From NCBI GenBank assembly GCA_964017185.1, contig OZ024880.1, positions 35,058,329 through 35,122,328 of the forward strand: 64,000 nucleotides of DNA, read 5' to 3'. This DNA is from Rugalucina vietnamica. Lineage: Eukaryota > Mollusca > Bivalvia > Lucinida > Lucinidae. Position numbers and translations under genes: made by a program. How positions within the stretch are numbered: the first letter of the stretch is position 1; each line of letters begins with the position of its first letter. Shown piece by piece: positions 56,201 through 64,000 of this stretch. The notes under the pieces were generated by a model. It did no database searches, was not told the origin of the DNA, and was given only the letters and a program-made list of their open reading frames with translations.

Positions 56201-57163
56201 GCACCAGAACCTCAATCAACTGAGGCTGCACCAGCACCAGAAACAACTGAGGCTGCACCAGCACCTGAGACTGAATCAACTGAGGCCGCACCAGCACCTG
56301 AGCCTCAATCAACTGAGGTCACACCAGCACCTGAGCCTGAATCAACTGATGCTGTACCAGCACCAGAAACAACTGAGGCTGCACCAGCACCTGAGCCAGA
56401 AACAACTGAGGCCGCACCAGCACCTGAGCCTGAATCAACTGAGGCCGCACCAGCACCGGAGCCTGTATCAACCGAAGCTGCACCAGCACCGGAGCCAGAA
56501 ATAACTGAGGCCGCACCAGCACCTGAGCCTCAATCAACTGATGCCGCACCAGCACCTGAGCCTCAATCAACTGAGGCCGCACCAGCACCTGAGCCTGAAT
56601 CAACTGAGGCCGCACCAGCACCTGAGCCTGAATCAACTGCCGCACCAGCACCGGAGCCTGAGTCAACTGAGGCTGCACCAGCACCGGAGCCTGAATCAAC
56701 CGAGGCTGCGCCAGCACCGGAGCCTGAATCAACTGAGGCTGCACCAGCACCGGAGCCTCAATCAACTGAGGCTGCACCAGCACCAGAGCCTGAATCAACT
56801 GAGGCTACACCAGCACCTGAATCAACAGAGGCTACTCCAGCACCAACTGAAGCTGCGCCCGAGCCAACTGAGGCTGCCCCAGAACCAACCGAGGCTGCAC
56901 CTGCACCGGAACCAGAGTCAACTGAGGCCGCGCCTGTACCTGAATCGACTGAGACTGCACAGGCACCAGTGCCGGAGACAGCAAATGATGAAGCTGAACC
57001 AGCACCAGACGCAAAGCCAGATGCCACTGAGGCACAGCCAACAGCTGAACCTGCTCCAAAAGCCACAGAAGAACCATCAAGCCAAGCAGAACCAAAAACA
57101 GAAGAAGAACCAAAGACAGCCGAACCTGCGCCGGCACCGGAACCGGAAAAGGCGCCAGCGTGA
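39702..57163 (+). CDS. RIIa-domain protein with Pro/Glu/Ala-rich repeat tail (gene span, at least four coding exons)
   Basis: Coding exons 39702-39876, 40238-40372, 54345-54704 and 55188-57163 join in phase (every junction phase 1) to about 881 residues. Residues ~18-58 (LPLGFSLYLERLGRCVV...PKDILVYAAQYMEDL) match the RIIa dimerisation/docking domain found in PKA RII subunits, SPA17, ropporin and CABYR, which docks onto AKAP helices. The middle is hydrophilic. The last exon encodes about 40 repeats of AAPAPEPESTE and variants, then an acidic Lys/Pro/Glu tail. RIIa plus a long Pro-rich acidic tail suggests a CABYR-like sperm fibrous-sheath or ciliary protein; that role is inference. Intron 2 is about 14 kb and may hide short exons. 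A second possible first exon (50,829) and a signal-peptide-like upstream ATG (55,109) could give other N-termini. Confidence 0.72.
39877..40237 (+). other. Intron 1 with AAT/GAT microsatellite
   Basis: Contains about 15 AAT units followed by GATGATGAT (39,927-39,990). Otherwise AT-rich with a polypyrimidine tract before the acceptor. Confidence 0.7.
40238..40372 (+). CDS. RIIa gene coding exon 2
   Basis: 135 bases between acceptor TTTGCAG and donor GTAGGT, both introns phase 1. Encodes AEIRALPKVSYLSQLMSRKF then PEASEIPPRNDAAAG and HAEAILASAQ. No domain recognised. Confidence 0.72.
40966..41100 (+). repeat. tRNA-derived V-SINE-like element
   Basis: Head GCGCGGTGGCCTAGAGGTAC resembles a box-A region. 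The segment GTGTCATTGAGCAAGGCACAT matches the conserved central motif of V-SINE/Deu-type elements. Box B is degenerate and the 3' end undefined. Confidence 0.5.
42462..42513. repeat. ATC microsatellite
   Basis: Interrupted run of ATC with occasional extra C (CATCATCCATCATC). Confidence 0.9.
44287..44523 (+). repeat. TGAGCC-family MITE, copy 11 (best-preserved full copy)
   Basis: Both termini intact: TGAGCCGCCTCATGGGAAAA at the left and TTTTCTCATGAGCCGGCTCA at the right, 237 bp. The stem palindrome GATCAGCTTCGCGGTAACCG and its complement is perfect, flanked by AAAGACGCA / TGCGCCTTTG-type arms. A good reference copy for the family. Confidence 0.85.
44543..44960. mobile_element. CGTA-rich MITE with TAGGTTACATTTG ends
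   Basis: TAGGTTACATTTG at the left and CAAATGTAACCTA at the right form exact 13-bp inverted ends. The interior is packed with CTACGAT, CGTAGGG and ATCGTACG words in both orientations, making long imperfect palindromes. Non-coding. Compositionally related to the blocks at 18,620, 20,400 and 59,128. Confidence 0.7.
45005..45310 (-). repeat. Family-B repeat copy
   Basis: AAAAGGTACAAGTATGCAATG, GGAAATGGCGCAATCAGAAA, AATAGGCGGCCACTCAGTTAC and CAGAAGTATCGCCTAAGAAC occur in family order. Confidence 0.7.
46436..47560. mobile_element. Repeat element with two tandem ~444-bp cores and CTCACCTGAG-type ends
   Basis: Left end GCTCACCTGAGCC and AGGTGAGCTTACAGGATAGG; right end TCAGGTGAGCGTTTACAGGA then CCATTGGTCCT. 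Two core copies start near 46,543 and 46,987 with GATCT...CTCTGAAAC, TTGGCCAAT, GAAGCATCT and TCCGGAACCG in the same order. A related terminus recurs at 58,860-58,960. Architecture (tandem cores between terminal motifs) recalls the element at 597-1535. No coding sequence. Confidence 0.6.
47640..47880. repeat. Family-C repeat, well-preserved copy
   Basis: CATAGATTGTGGGTACTCGC and GTACCCACAATCTATGTTTT flank CCTCGCCGAGGCGGTT, giving a strong hairpin. Outer parts carry TAAACCCCATTTTC and TTGCATGGGCAAGTTTTCG. Best copy for defining the family. Confidence 0.7.
48516..48696 (+). repeat. TGAGCC-family MITE, copy 12 (left end missing)
   Basis: Begins inside the family at GCATATGCGAAAACAAAGG. Stem TGTGTAGTAACTGCACA; right end CTCGCGTCGCGTCTCATTG diverged. 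Confidence 0.6.
50829..50889 (+). CDS. Candidate alternative first exon of the RIIa gene: N-myristoylation signal
   Basis: ATG GGG AAT TAT CTG TCA begins a 20-codon frame reading MGNYLSRLMARFKGKEYNLE that ends at donor GTAGGT in phase 1. That phase joins exactly to the exon at 54,345. MGxxxS is the consensus for N-terminal myristoylation, and the following Arg/Lys residues would favour membrane binding. The resulting protein would lack the RIIa domain and keep the acidic Pro/Glu/Ala tail, an architecture like BASP1 or MARCKS. No promoter was identified, although AT-rich TATATA-like sequence precedes it. It could also be the first exon of another gene or chance. Confidence 0.4.
51146..51382 (-). 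repeat. TGAGCC-family MITE, copy 13
   Basis: Full-length minus copy. Ends TGAGCCGTCTCATGAGAAAA and TTTTCTCATGCGGCGGCTCA; stem CTTCGCCGTTACTGCGAAG with one mismatch. Confidence 0.8.
52925..53145 (+). repeat. SINE-like repeat (pair with 61,895-62,140)
   Basis: CTAACCGCTCAGGTCTGAGCC, AGGAAAAGTGGTT, CCTAATTTTGGGT, ATAAAATGG(C/A)GGCAACGTCC and GACATGACCATAGCTGTTGA match the copy at 61,895 in order. The 3' part is the same domain as in the SINE at 20,808-21,030. Confidence 0.65.
53177..53282. repeat. ATC/ATT then AGC microsatellites
   Basis: About 12 ATC units, an interrupted ATC/ATT part, then about 9 AGC units. Long Asp, Ile, Met or Ala frames here are artefacts of the repeat. Confidence 0.95.
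53551..53787 (-). repeat. TGAGCC-family MITE, copy 14
   Basis: Full-length minus copy with perfect GATCAGCTTCGCGGTCACCG stem and both TGAGCCGCCTC / GAGGCGGCTCA ends. Confidence 0.85.
54345..54704 (+). CDS. RIIa gene coding exon 3
   Basis: 360 bases (120 codons) between acceptor CTCGTTGCAG and donor GTAAGC. Encodes a hydrophilic acidic stretch: PLTPESQTKEDEAVTA, ATKDRSGGISESAVGQAAM, RETPAVTEAVAHALDRATV, and ends QTETVETQQEPP. No domain recognised. GC content and codon use are clearly richer than the flanking intron, supporting it as coding. Confidence 0.78.
54748..54833 (+). repeat. TGAGCC-family MITE, truncated copy 15
   Basis: Left end TGAGCCGCTGCATCAGAAAA plus part of the stem (GTGTAGTAACTGCAC), then lost. 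Lies in intron 3. Confidence 0.65.
55188..57163 (+). CDS. RIIa gene terminal exon: acidic Pro-rich repeat region
   Basis: Starts after acceptor TTTTTGTAG in phase 1 (reading APAVHAEMDEG) and ends at TGA. Residues up to about 150 are Glu/Gln/Ala/Pro-rich without strict periodicity. From about 55,636 to 56,955 come about 40 units of the 11-residue repeat AAPAPEPESTE, with shorter 9- and 7-residue variants. The tail is rich in Glu, Lys, Pro and Ala and ends EPEKAPA. Likely disordered. Ser/Thr in each unit are possible phosphorylation or O-glycosylation sites. The repeat also creates long antisense frames that should be ignored. Confidence 0.85.
55636..56955 (+). repeat. 33-bp coding minisatellite
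   Basis: Unit reads GAG GCT GCA CCA GCA CCG, then GAG CCT GAA TCA ACT, about 40 copies. Third-position changes such as GCT/GCC and CCG/CCT are shared by groups of units, and whole codons are gained or lost, which suggests expansion by unequal exchange while keeping the frame. Confidence 0.9.
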
Positions 57164-57447
57164 CCTAACAACCGATCTAGTTAATTTGTATCAAACAATT
57201 AAGTTGAATATTGAACGCATGATATTCAAAGAAACGTATTCAGATAAACTGGTATGCAGCTAAGCTGTAATTGTATATATTTTTACTTTATTATTTGTTT
57301 CGCAGAGAAACTGGTAACTGATGATGGACTCCGAACAAACTCTTAACGCATAATACTGTGTATTATTGATATGCCGGTAGTGATAGTGACATTCGGTATC
57401 TAATGCCCTGTCAGTATTAATTTAGTACTAATTTAGTCAAATCAAAT

Positions 57448-57453
57448 AATAAA
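57448..57453 (+). promoter_or_regulatory. Candidate polyadenylation signal for the RIIa gene
   Basis: AATAAA about 285 bases after the stop codon, in AT-rich sequence. It is the first full consensus I noticed downstream. Confidence 0.4.
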
Positions 57454-57661
57454 AACGCATGGACATGAACATTATAATATTCCATACAGGTGTATACTCT
57501 AACTTGCTTTATTAAGATCTGTGATATCGTTTAACGCTGTTTGTTTTTTTGTATAAAATTGATGGTCCTAGCAGAATGCAAGACAATTATAGACAGAAAA
57601 TTGAAGGTCCTGAGTGGCACAATAAAATAACATAACAAGTACCCCTTGGAAAGTTTACATA

Positions 57662-57897
57662 TGAGCCGCGCCATGAGAAAACCGGATCTTTACCTTTGCG
57701 AAAACAAAGGCGCAGATCAGCTATGCAGTAATTGCACAGCTGATCAGCGCCTTTGGTTTCGCTACATGGAAAGTACAATTCCTCTTCTACTTATACCAAA
57801 AATTTGAAGAGTCTAGCTTTCTTCTTTGGGTGTATAGGCCGGTTTGTGTCGGACCTGTTCGGAAACCACATTGTTGGTTTTCCCACGAGGCGGCTCA
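57662..57897 (+). repeat. TGAGCC-family MITE, copy 16
   Basis: Full-length copy. Stem GATCAGCTATGCAGTAATTG with its complement shows two changes from perfect pairing. Ends TGAGCCGCGCCATGAG and CACGAGGCGGCTCA. Confidence 0.8.
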
Positions 57898-58149
57898 ATT
57901 ATGTTCAGTGGTAAAATGACCAGACAAGACCAAGGTAATTAAAGTGAGAAAAAAATACAATCTAATGGGACAAAGACAATAAAATAAAACGGTGTACAAG
58001 ATGATGGCTAGCTCTTTCCCAGCAAGGCAGCCTCGCCGCTAGCATCAGCCAACAGTAAGGATGTTGAGCACGACGAATAAGTAGACTAAAGAGATAAATG
58101 TAATAGGATAAATCACAACAGAGCCACAGAGCCGCCACTCAGCTTTAAA

Positions 58150-58445
58150 AAGGTACAAGTAGGTAAAGATCAGGAAAAGGTGCAATCAGAAAAAGATTCC
58201 CACTCCAAAAACCGAGGTAGGAAAAACTATATTAACAATCAGGTACTTATACCATGAAAACATATCGTATGCCGAATGAGCAGCTATTTTCCCAATAGGT
58301 GGCCAATCAGTTACCTAAACTTAACTAAAATATGAAAACGTACATAAGGCGCCAACAGCACAAAAAATTTAAACGCCAAGACATAAAATAAAAAAAAACA
58401 CCACAGAAGTATCGCCTTGGAACGATCAGTAACACAAACTTACTG
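58150..58445 (-). repeat. Family-B repeat copy, with a second partial copy at 58,690-58,830
   Basis: AAAAGGTACAAGTAGGTAAAG through GGAACGATCAGTAACACAAA in family order. The partial copy downstream retains GAGCAGCTATTTCCC and GCGGCTCAGTTAC. Confidence 0.75.
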
Positions 58446-58859
58446 GAATTTAAGGCTGAAATCGATTTTTTTAGGGCCACAATCATTAAAACTACAACCA
58501 AACGAAACTTACATGGAACATTTGAACCCAAATTGCATACCACAAAAAGATAGAAAAGTCCCGGAATGCCGAACCATTAAAGAAATGAATAATTCATTGA
58601 GAGTCGATCAAGAAATGGTGAAAATAAGCAATTTATGGAACTCGAGCAATCAGAACCAAAATCATTTTCTAATAGTCTAATGCCCATGTTGGAAAAAGAC
58701 AATTAGGCACTGGTACAAAGACAACACATCGCAAGATGTATGAGCAGCTATTTCCCATAAGGTTGCGGCTCAGTTACACGAACTTCACTTTATATGAATA
58801 CGCTCATAAGAGGCGCAAAAAAGTACGATACAAAATGCGACAAGAGTTAAAAAATCCCA

Positions 58860-59020
58860 TTTAAGCTCACCTGGGCAACTAGGTTCACTGAGTAAGTGAG
58901 CTTACAGTATATCCATGATTTCGTCCTCCACCATCGTCTGCCAATGGTGGAACATTTTTGAAAACCTCAGAAAGCTGAAAGCAATTCAAGGCCCACATGG
59001 AGCATCGGTAAGAAAACGAA
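58860..59020. repeat. Fragment related to the 46,436-47,560 element
   Basis: AAGCTCACCTGGGC, AGTGAGCTTACAG and CGTCCTCCACCATCG correspond to the left end of the larger element. The cores are mostly lost. Confidence 0.5.
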
Positions 59021-59127
59021 CCTCATCAATTATAGACTCTTAAAATGGTAATGGTTTGTAGCATACAAAGGTCAACATCTTAGAATTGATGCACTTCAGT
59101 TAAATGATTTATCTCGGCCAACGTTAA

Positions 59128-59580
59128 GGGGTGCTCACACCACAGCGTATAGCGCCAACGTATGCCGACGTATGAGCTATTTTGTCCATACGTTGGTGTA
59201 CGTTGCATACGTTCGGTATAAGTTTTGCATAAGTTAGGGACACGCTACAATATGCTGGCATACGTTGTCGTACGTCTTGTACGCCCAGAAATTTTGTGCA
59301 TGCACAAAATTTCCAACGTATGCCGACGTACTGATAATACGTTACTCATAAGTTAGGCGTACGCAACGAATACGTTATGCATAAGTTCATGAACGTTACC
59401 TGTAAGTTACTCATACGTTCGCATACGTTGTCGTACGCCAAAGCTCACCTGGATTTTTGTTTAGCGTATGAGAAGCGTATGCATAACGCATAACCAACGT
59501 ACGAGCAGCTAAAACGTGCGAAGAACCTACTCAGCGTATGCACAACTTACGCGTAGCGCATTGGTCAGCGTTCGGGATTT
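59128..59580. repeat. CGTA-rich repeat block
   Basis: Starts near GGTGCTCACACCACAGCGTA. ACGTATGCCGACGTA, TACGTTGTCGTACG and GTACGTTGCATACG recur in both orientations over 450 bp. Termini unresolved. Shares the CGTA-rich style of the 44,543 and 18,620 blocks. Confidence 0.55.
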
Positions 59581-60658
59581 TATGTATAAAAATGAAAGAA
59601 ATAGGGACTGTGTTCATGATTAAATAGCCACACGGAAGCATCAAAATAATATACTCGGCCAACAACAAATTGCACAATAAATTGTATTCGCTGTTGTATT
59701 ATCGCTTGTCCAGAGAATATTTTTTTGTAAGAACTGGATGCCTTCAAAGCTCATATTCGATGACCCTTTATAAAATTATCTACATATAAAGTGTCAAAGA
59801 TTTGTTGAATATTAAAGTCACCTTTTCAAATATGCTTTATACAAAGTCGAATATCAAAGGTAACTGAAAATTTAAGCAGGTAGACTCCACAATATGCTGG
59901 TTATTTTCTGTACATGTACGTGTATATCGAATTATTACATTTTGTAGAAACGAACAGTTGTTGAGAAATTGTTATGGGAGACTTCCTTAGCTCTGAGAAA
60001 TGTTAAGATTGAAACAGAAACAGACGCGAATCTTAAAAACGATTAGGCTATCCCATAGTATATGGCAGAGGTGCACCATGCCGGGGATTTTTGTAGACAT
60101 ACATTTTCTGAAAGCCAGTACCCCAAGCTACTTAATGCCACTTGTTAGCACTCTGACTGCTGGGGCTTTATCGTGCCAGAGCGTGTTACGTACGTTACCG
60201 ATGTATGAATTTTAAATTCAAGCTGCTAAGGGGATCACCAAAATCTTTGACAAAAAGCATATATTTGACAAGAACTTTACCTTCAAATGTAGCAGAGATG
60301 TTACCTAATCTAACAGGACCAAATTCAAAAATATTTAGATTTCATGACTACTGGTACAACAGAAGTAACGTAAGTAACGCTTGTAATTTGGCATATCCAC
60401 TGTGTTTCGTTTCTTATAGAACATAGCTTAGACCAAATACCACAATACAATTTATATTATAGTTATGTACAATCCTTGCCCTTTAAAATGACATATAGTA
60501 GAGCTCTCAGTGACCTTCCATCACTCCACAGATGCTGATTGTCTTCCCCTACCCCCATTTAAATATTATGCCCATTAATAAACATGTCCCAGCAGAAACA
60601 GAACAAAGACACTTCCTTTCCTGAACAACATCCCAGTTTTCGAAATGAAACTTCCATA
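59581..60658. other. No recognisable gene
   Basis: AT-rich sequence. Small open frames (60,000-60,426) show no known motif. Confidence 0.45.
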
Positions 60659-61062
60659 GGTATTAAAAGCAAACGAAAAATCAACTACAGACCATGTTTC
60701 ATGATAATGGTAACATATTTTACGTTATGTCTTGGTAACATATGTGACCATTTTGTATTTTTACCATAGAATCATATACTTATGATTAATTGCAGATTAT
60801 CATTTTTCTCTCACAGTTATTTCAACTAGGAAATTAAATTTATTGAATATCTGTCCTAAAAGGTATTAAAAACACACAAAAATCAACTACAGATCATGCT
60901 TCATGATAACGGTAACACACTTTACCTAATGGCATGGTAACGTACGTAACAATTTTGTATTTTCTCTATAGAATCAAATACTTATAATTTATAGCAGATA
61001 ATCATTCTTCTCCCATAATTATTTCAATTAGTAAATTAAATTTACTGAATATCTGTCCTAAG
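60659..61062 (+). repeat. Tandem duplication, ~202-bp unit
   Basis: GGTATTAAAA, AAAATCAACTACAGA, CATG(T/C)TTCATGATAA, TGGTAACATA/GGTAACACAC and AATATCTGTCCTAA occur in the same order in two adjacent units starting at 60,659 and 60,861, with moderate divergence. Non-coding. Confidence 0.75.
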
Positions 61063-61235
61063 AATTAAAGAAATGAGAGCCAAAAGGGGAACAATCGCTC
61101 GCCTGATAACAATTAAGTCTGAAAATGATTAAATCAGTAACAGGAATAGAATATTTTTTTTTACTGCGGTTCTATTCTGCTAAAATACAAATTTATTAAA
61201 GCTTATTTGCGTATTCACATTATTGTATAATTGTA

Positions 61236-61374
61236 TTATGATCGTAGACTCACGTCACAGATTTACCGTTATAAAACTGAATGACTCGCCTGTTGCGATT
61301 GGTCAAATACATTCACTTCCTTCTTAATGTTAATGGTAAATCTGTGACGTCAGTCCACTACGATCGGTATAATA
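61236..61374. repeat. Inverted repeat, ~40-bp arms
   Basis: ATGATCGTAGACTCACGTCA and CACAGATTTACCGTTA are inverted at TAATGGTAAATCTGTGACGT and CAGTCCACTACGATCGG. Hairpin or MITE remnant. Confidence 0.65.
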
Positions 61375-61630
61375 TATCATATGCAGATACGTATCAAATG
61401 GACCATAAAGTGAAGGCTCTTAAGAACATCATATTAGCTGAGTGAGCAGCTATTTCACTAAAGGTGGCCATACAACTACCTGAAATTAACTTAACTACTT
61501 CCGTGTGACTTCAGAAATCGACACCAAAACCTAAAACTAATACATGTAGGACCACAAAAGAAATACAACATTGGGACATTTGTGAAGCAATGTGAAAGTG
61601 TGTATTCATGTGGATTTGCTTATAAAATGC

Positions 61631-61647
61631 ATCCATTCTTTCACACA

Positions 61648-61697
<50 letters not shown>

Positions 61698-61708
61698 AAA
61701 AAAAAAAC
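61631..61708. repeat. AC microsatellite and poly-A tract
   Basis: About 10 AC units followed by a nearly pure A run of over 40 bases with a few C and G. It splits a family-B copy whose halves lie at 61,423-61,510 and 61,775-61,858. Confidence 0.9.
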
Positions 61709-61894
61709 GAAAACTACACCATAGATACAGCCTGCTATATGTTTTCTAAGTATTAGTGCCTAATTGTCAATTAAGTTTTTTCCCACCTTGGTTTTTGGAG
61801 TGTGAATTTCTTTCTGAGTGCGCCTTTTCCTGACCATTGCTTACTTGTACCTTTTTAGGATCACAGGTAACACAGCTGAAACTACTGACTGACT

Positions 61895-62140
61895 GACCAT
61901 CTGATTACTGGTTAACCGCTCAGGTCTGAGCCTGTCCAGGAAAAGTGGTTAAGTCAAGCCATTCATACATATAAATCTCAGTGGTTTAGTTGGGTGGTTT
62001 GGTTATATTTGAAGCAATTTTCGGATGTCATGAAGTCCTAATTTTGGGTGATAAGTCCCATAAAATGGAGGCAACGTCCCGACATGACCATAGCTGTTGA
62101 CTGGGGCGCTAAGCATCAATTCAAACAAACAAAGAAACTT
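61895..62140 (+). repeat. SINE-like repeat (second copy of 52,925-53,145)
   Basis: Same block order as the first copy, ending GCATCAATTCAAACAAACAA, a CAAA-type tail. Confidence 0.65.
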
Positions 62141-64000
62141 TGGAGAAAAAGAAAACTGCCATATGAACCTCAGTGGACTGAGCAAGACACATGAAGGGTC
62201 TGACCCAGCCCAGCCTACTTAAACAATATTTCCAAACACGCCAGTAATGGGAATTTTCATTCCTTACTTACATATGAACATGTCTAAAGTTAACAGAAGT
62301 TTAAAGAAGATAATGAAGGTGCTTTAGAATGGCGACACTAACAAATTCACCATCTCATGTGTAACATGTTTTGTCTTGTTCTCAAGGGCAGCTTATGCCG
62401 TAATTCAAAGGGGATGCGATCAAAGATATAACCGCTAGAGTGACCATAGTACTTTCACCCATTAATATTATACATGTACATTGTCATGGAAACCGGAGTT
62501 CTGTTCTGATCTGGTTCTTCCTTATGCATTTATCGCAAACAGTATATGCGCAAAATGATAGAGAGGGCAGCTATTAAGTGTTTTCTGCCCCATAACCGCT
62601 TGCTACTGATTGTTTTAAAGTGATGGTTTGGATTAAATTCTTACTGAGTCGATATAATATATTTCCTTTGTTGCCGTTTTTGTTTTTGGCCGTACACTTG
62701 TAGAAAATTCACGGTAAAGAAAGTTTCAAACAACCAAATTCTCACTCCTGGGCTCGACACTGTACCACTAGGTCACCACGCTCTCCACTGTGTATCTCGG
62801 CTCAGAATTAAGTAGTGACTATATTGTAGTATTATCATCATTAACAACCTAATTATGTTGGGTTTTGCAGATTTCATGCAGGTATCCATCTTTCACTAAC
62901 CATCCAATGCATGTTAGGTGAATAACCAATCAAAAAGAACACAACCTCAAGGAGTCGCGCTTAATGTTGTTCTCAATGGAGAAGAACGCTCACTTAGCAC
63001 TGCCACTCTCTGTCTTACCACATTGGTTCGGTATAATTATAATCATTTATAATTTCACTAACAAACTACATTTTGTCAACATTTTTTTCAGCAGAAACAT
63101 TTAAGAAAGCATATGAGAGTTTCTTTTCTGTGTAATACAAAGCACGTTATGGTCATACATAACATTATCATGTGTAGTTTCCCGCAGAAAATACCAATTT
63201 AGAATGCAACAGTTTTGACATAATAGAATTAAATATCTTGCCAACCCCACAAAAATCTCCATTTTTGTCGATCCCTTGGATTATGACGTTTGGATTAGCT
63301 ATAGCACACTCACTCAAAAGCCTTGATGATATCAATCTTGGCATCTATAGACACTGCAAAGCTCATTTTTATGTAGCTTCAACAAGTTTAGCCCTGTAGT
63401 GCCTTGTTACACACCAGCTGTAAGGCTATGTCAGATAACCATGGCTAAAGTTAATCAGTCTACCTTCACATTTTGCTTGCATAAATATGCCGAAGATTGA
63501 TTGTTCTATTGTAATATCTAGTGAATTTCATGATTGATTGATTGAAAGACTGATTAGAATATATAATGATGACCAAAAACACTGAAACCATTTTAGAGAC
63601 AAATTCTGAAATCTAAGATGTGTTTTATTTTTGTCCAGATTTATAAGCGTTTAGGAATCTCAGGCCTTTTTGTATGAGTGGAAATGACTTAACGACACTT
63701 ACCGTTATCTACGTTACCATATAACAAGACACTAGGCGGCATGCATTAAGGTGGCGTTGTGTTAGTATTAAGCTTGTAACCATTAAAACAATGGCAGTTT
63801 TAAACTGAAAATGTGTCATTGATTTGAGTTTCCCCCCAATGACTATTTAAGAAAGTATATTACAATGTATGTATTTTCAAATACGTATATGTCAAATACA
63901 TGTATGTAGTCAAGCAAGAACCATACAAGTTTGACTCAACGTGATACAGTTGCAAACAATGTCCAAACATTGCTGGTTAAATAATTTGGACAGGCTTACT
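62141..64000. other. No gene recognised; SINE head remnant near 62,750
   Basis: At 62,750-62,800 (minus strand) GCGTGGTGACCTAGTGGTAC resembles a box A. Otherwise I see no coding, RNA or repeat feature up to the window end. Confidence 0.4.

Noticed and set aside
55638-56798. Long antisense ORFs (224 and 159 residues, Gln/Leu/Val-rich) opposite the repeat exon
   Set aside because: They arise because a 33-bp repeat with no stop in one antisense frame stays open. The sense frame has splice sites, phase agreement and continuity with upstream exons.

Overview
This is a stretch of animal nuclear genome, most likely from a bivalve mollusc. It has AT-rich intergenic DNA, split genes with GT-AG introns, and a very dense load of short non-autonomous repeats. 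Some repeats resemble mollusc types, for example a pearl/Helentron-like element with 151-bp core repeats and a GACA/GACG microsatellite. There are no operons, CRISPR arrays, IS elements, rRNA genes or convincing functional tRNA genes. The species assignment is inference from repeat type and protein resemblance.

Layout. (1) 1-9,300: a minus-strand gene for a TLC-domain membrane protein resembling TLCD5/TMEM136, with three coding exons at 7225-7030, 5426-5331 and 4587-4046. Its 5' end lies in an 85-bp tandem array that has copied the start codon and a splice acceptor. The array is interrupted by a 1-kb transposon with ~340-bp inverted repeats. (2) 9,300-14,260: mostly small inverted-repeat elements, including a 514-bp element with a clean target-site duplication, and a tRNA-derived SINE. 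(3) 14,262-24,993: a giant palindrome with two nearly identical ~2.64-kb arms around a 5.4-kb non-coding spacer. (4) 25,450-31,050 (minus strand): an intact non-LTR retrotransposon with a zinc-finger ORF1 and an endonuclease-reverse transcriptase ORF2. ORF2 follows ORF1 in the same frame across one TAA codon and has no usable ATG. An SGNH-hydrolase-like ORF lies upstream. (5) 34,857-36,393: a CACTA-like non-autonomous DNA transposon carrying a nested smaller element. (6) 36,592-38,806: a second, 5'-truncated non-LTR retrotransposon. (7) 39,702-57,163 (plus strand): a gene with an RIIa docking domain in its first exon and about forty 11-residue Pro/Glu/Ala/Ser/Thr repeats in its last. A phase-compatible alternative first exon at 50,829-50,889 would replace the RIIa domain with an N-myristoylation signal. 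The last exon is preceded by an in-frame ATG and signal-peptide-like stretch. (8) 57,200-64,000: repeats and otherwise featureless sequence.

The two host genes appear unrelated. The TLCD5-like gene should encode a multi-pass membrane protein. The RIIa gene resembles the CABYR/SPA17 type of sperm-flagellum proteins. Mobile elements shape both: an interspersed repeat begins 18 bp past the TLCD5-like stop codon, and a retrotransposon relic lies just upstream of the RIIa gene. Exon boundaries were set by splice-site reading plus frame bookkeeping. Repeat boundaries were judged by eye.
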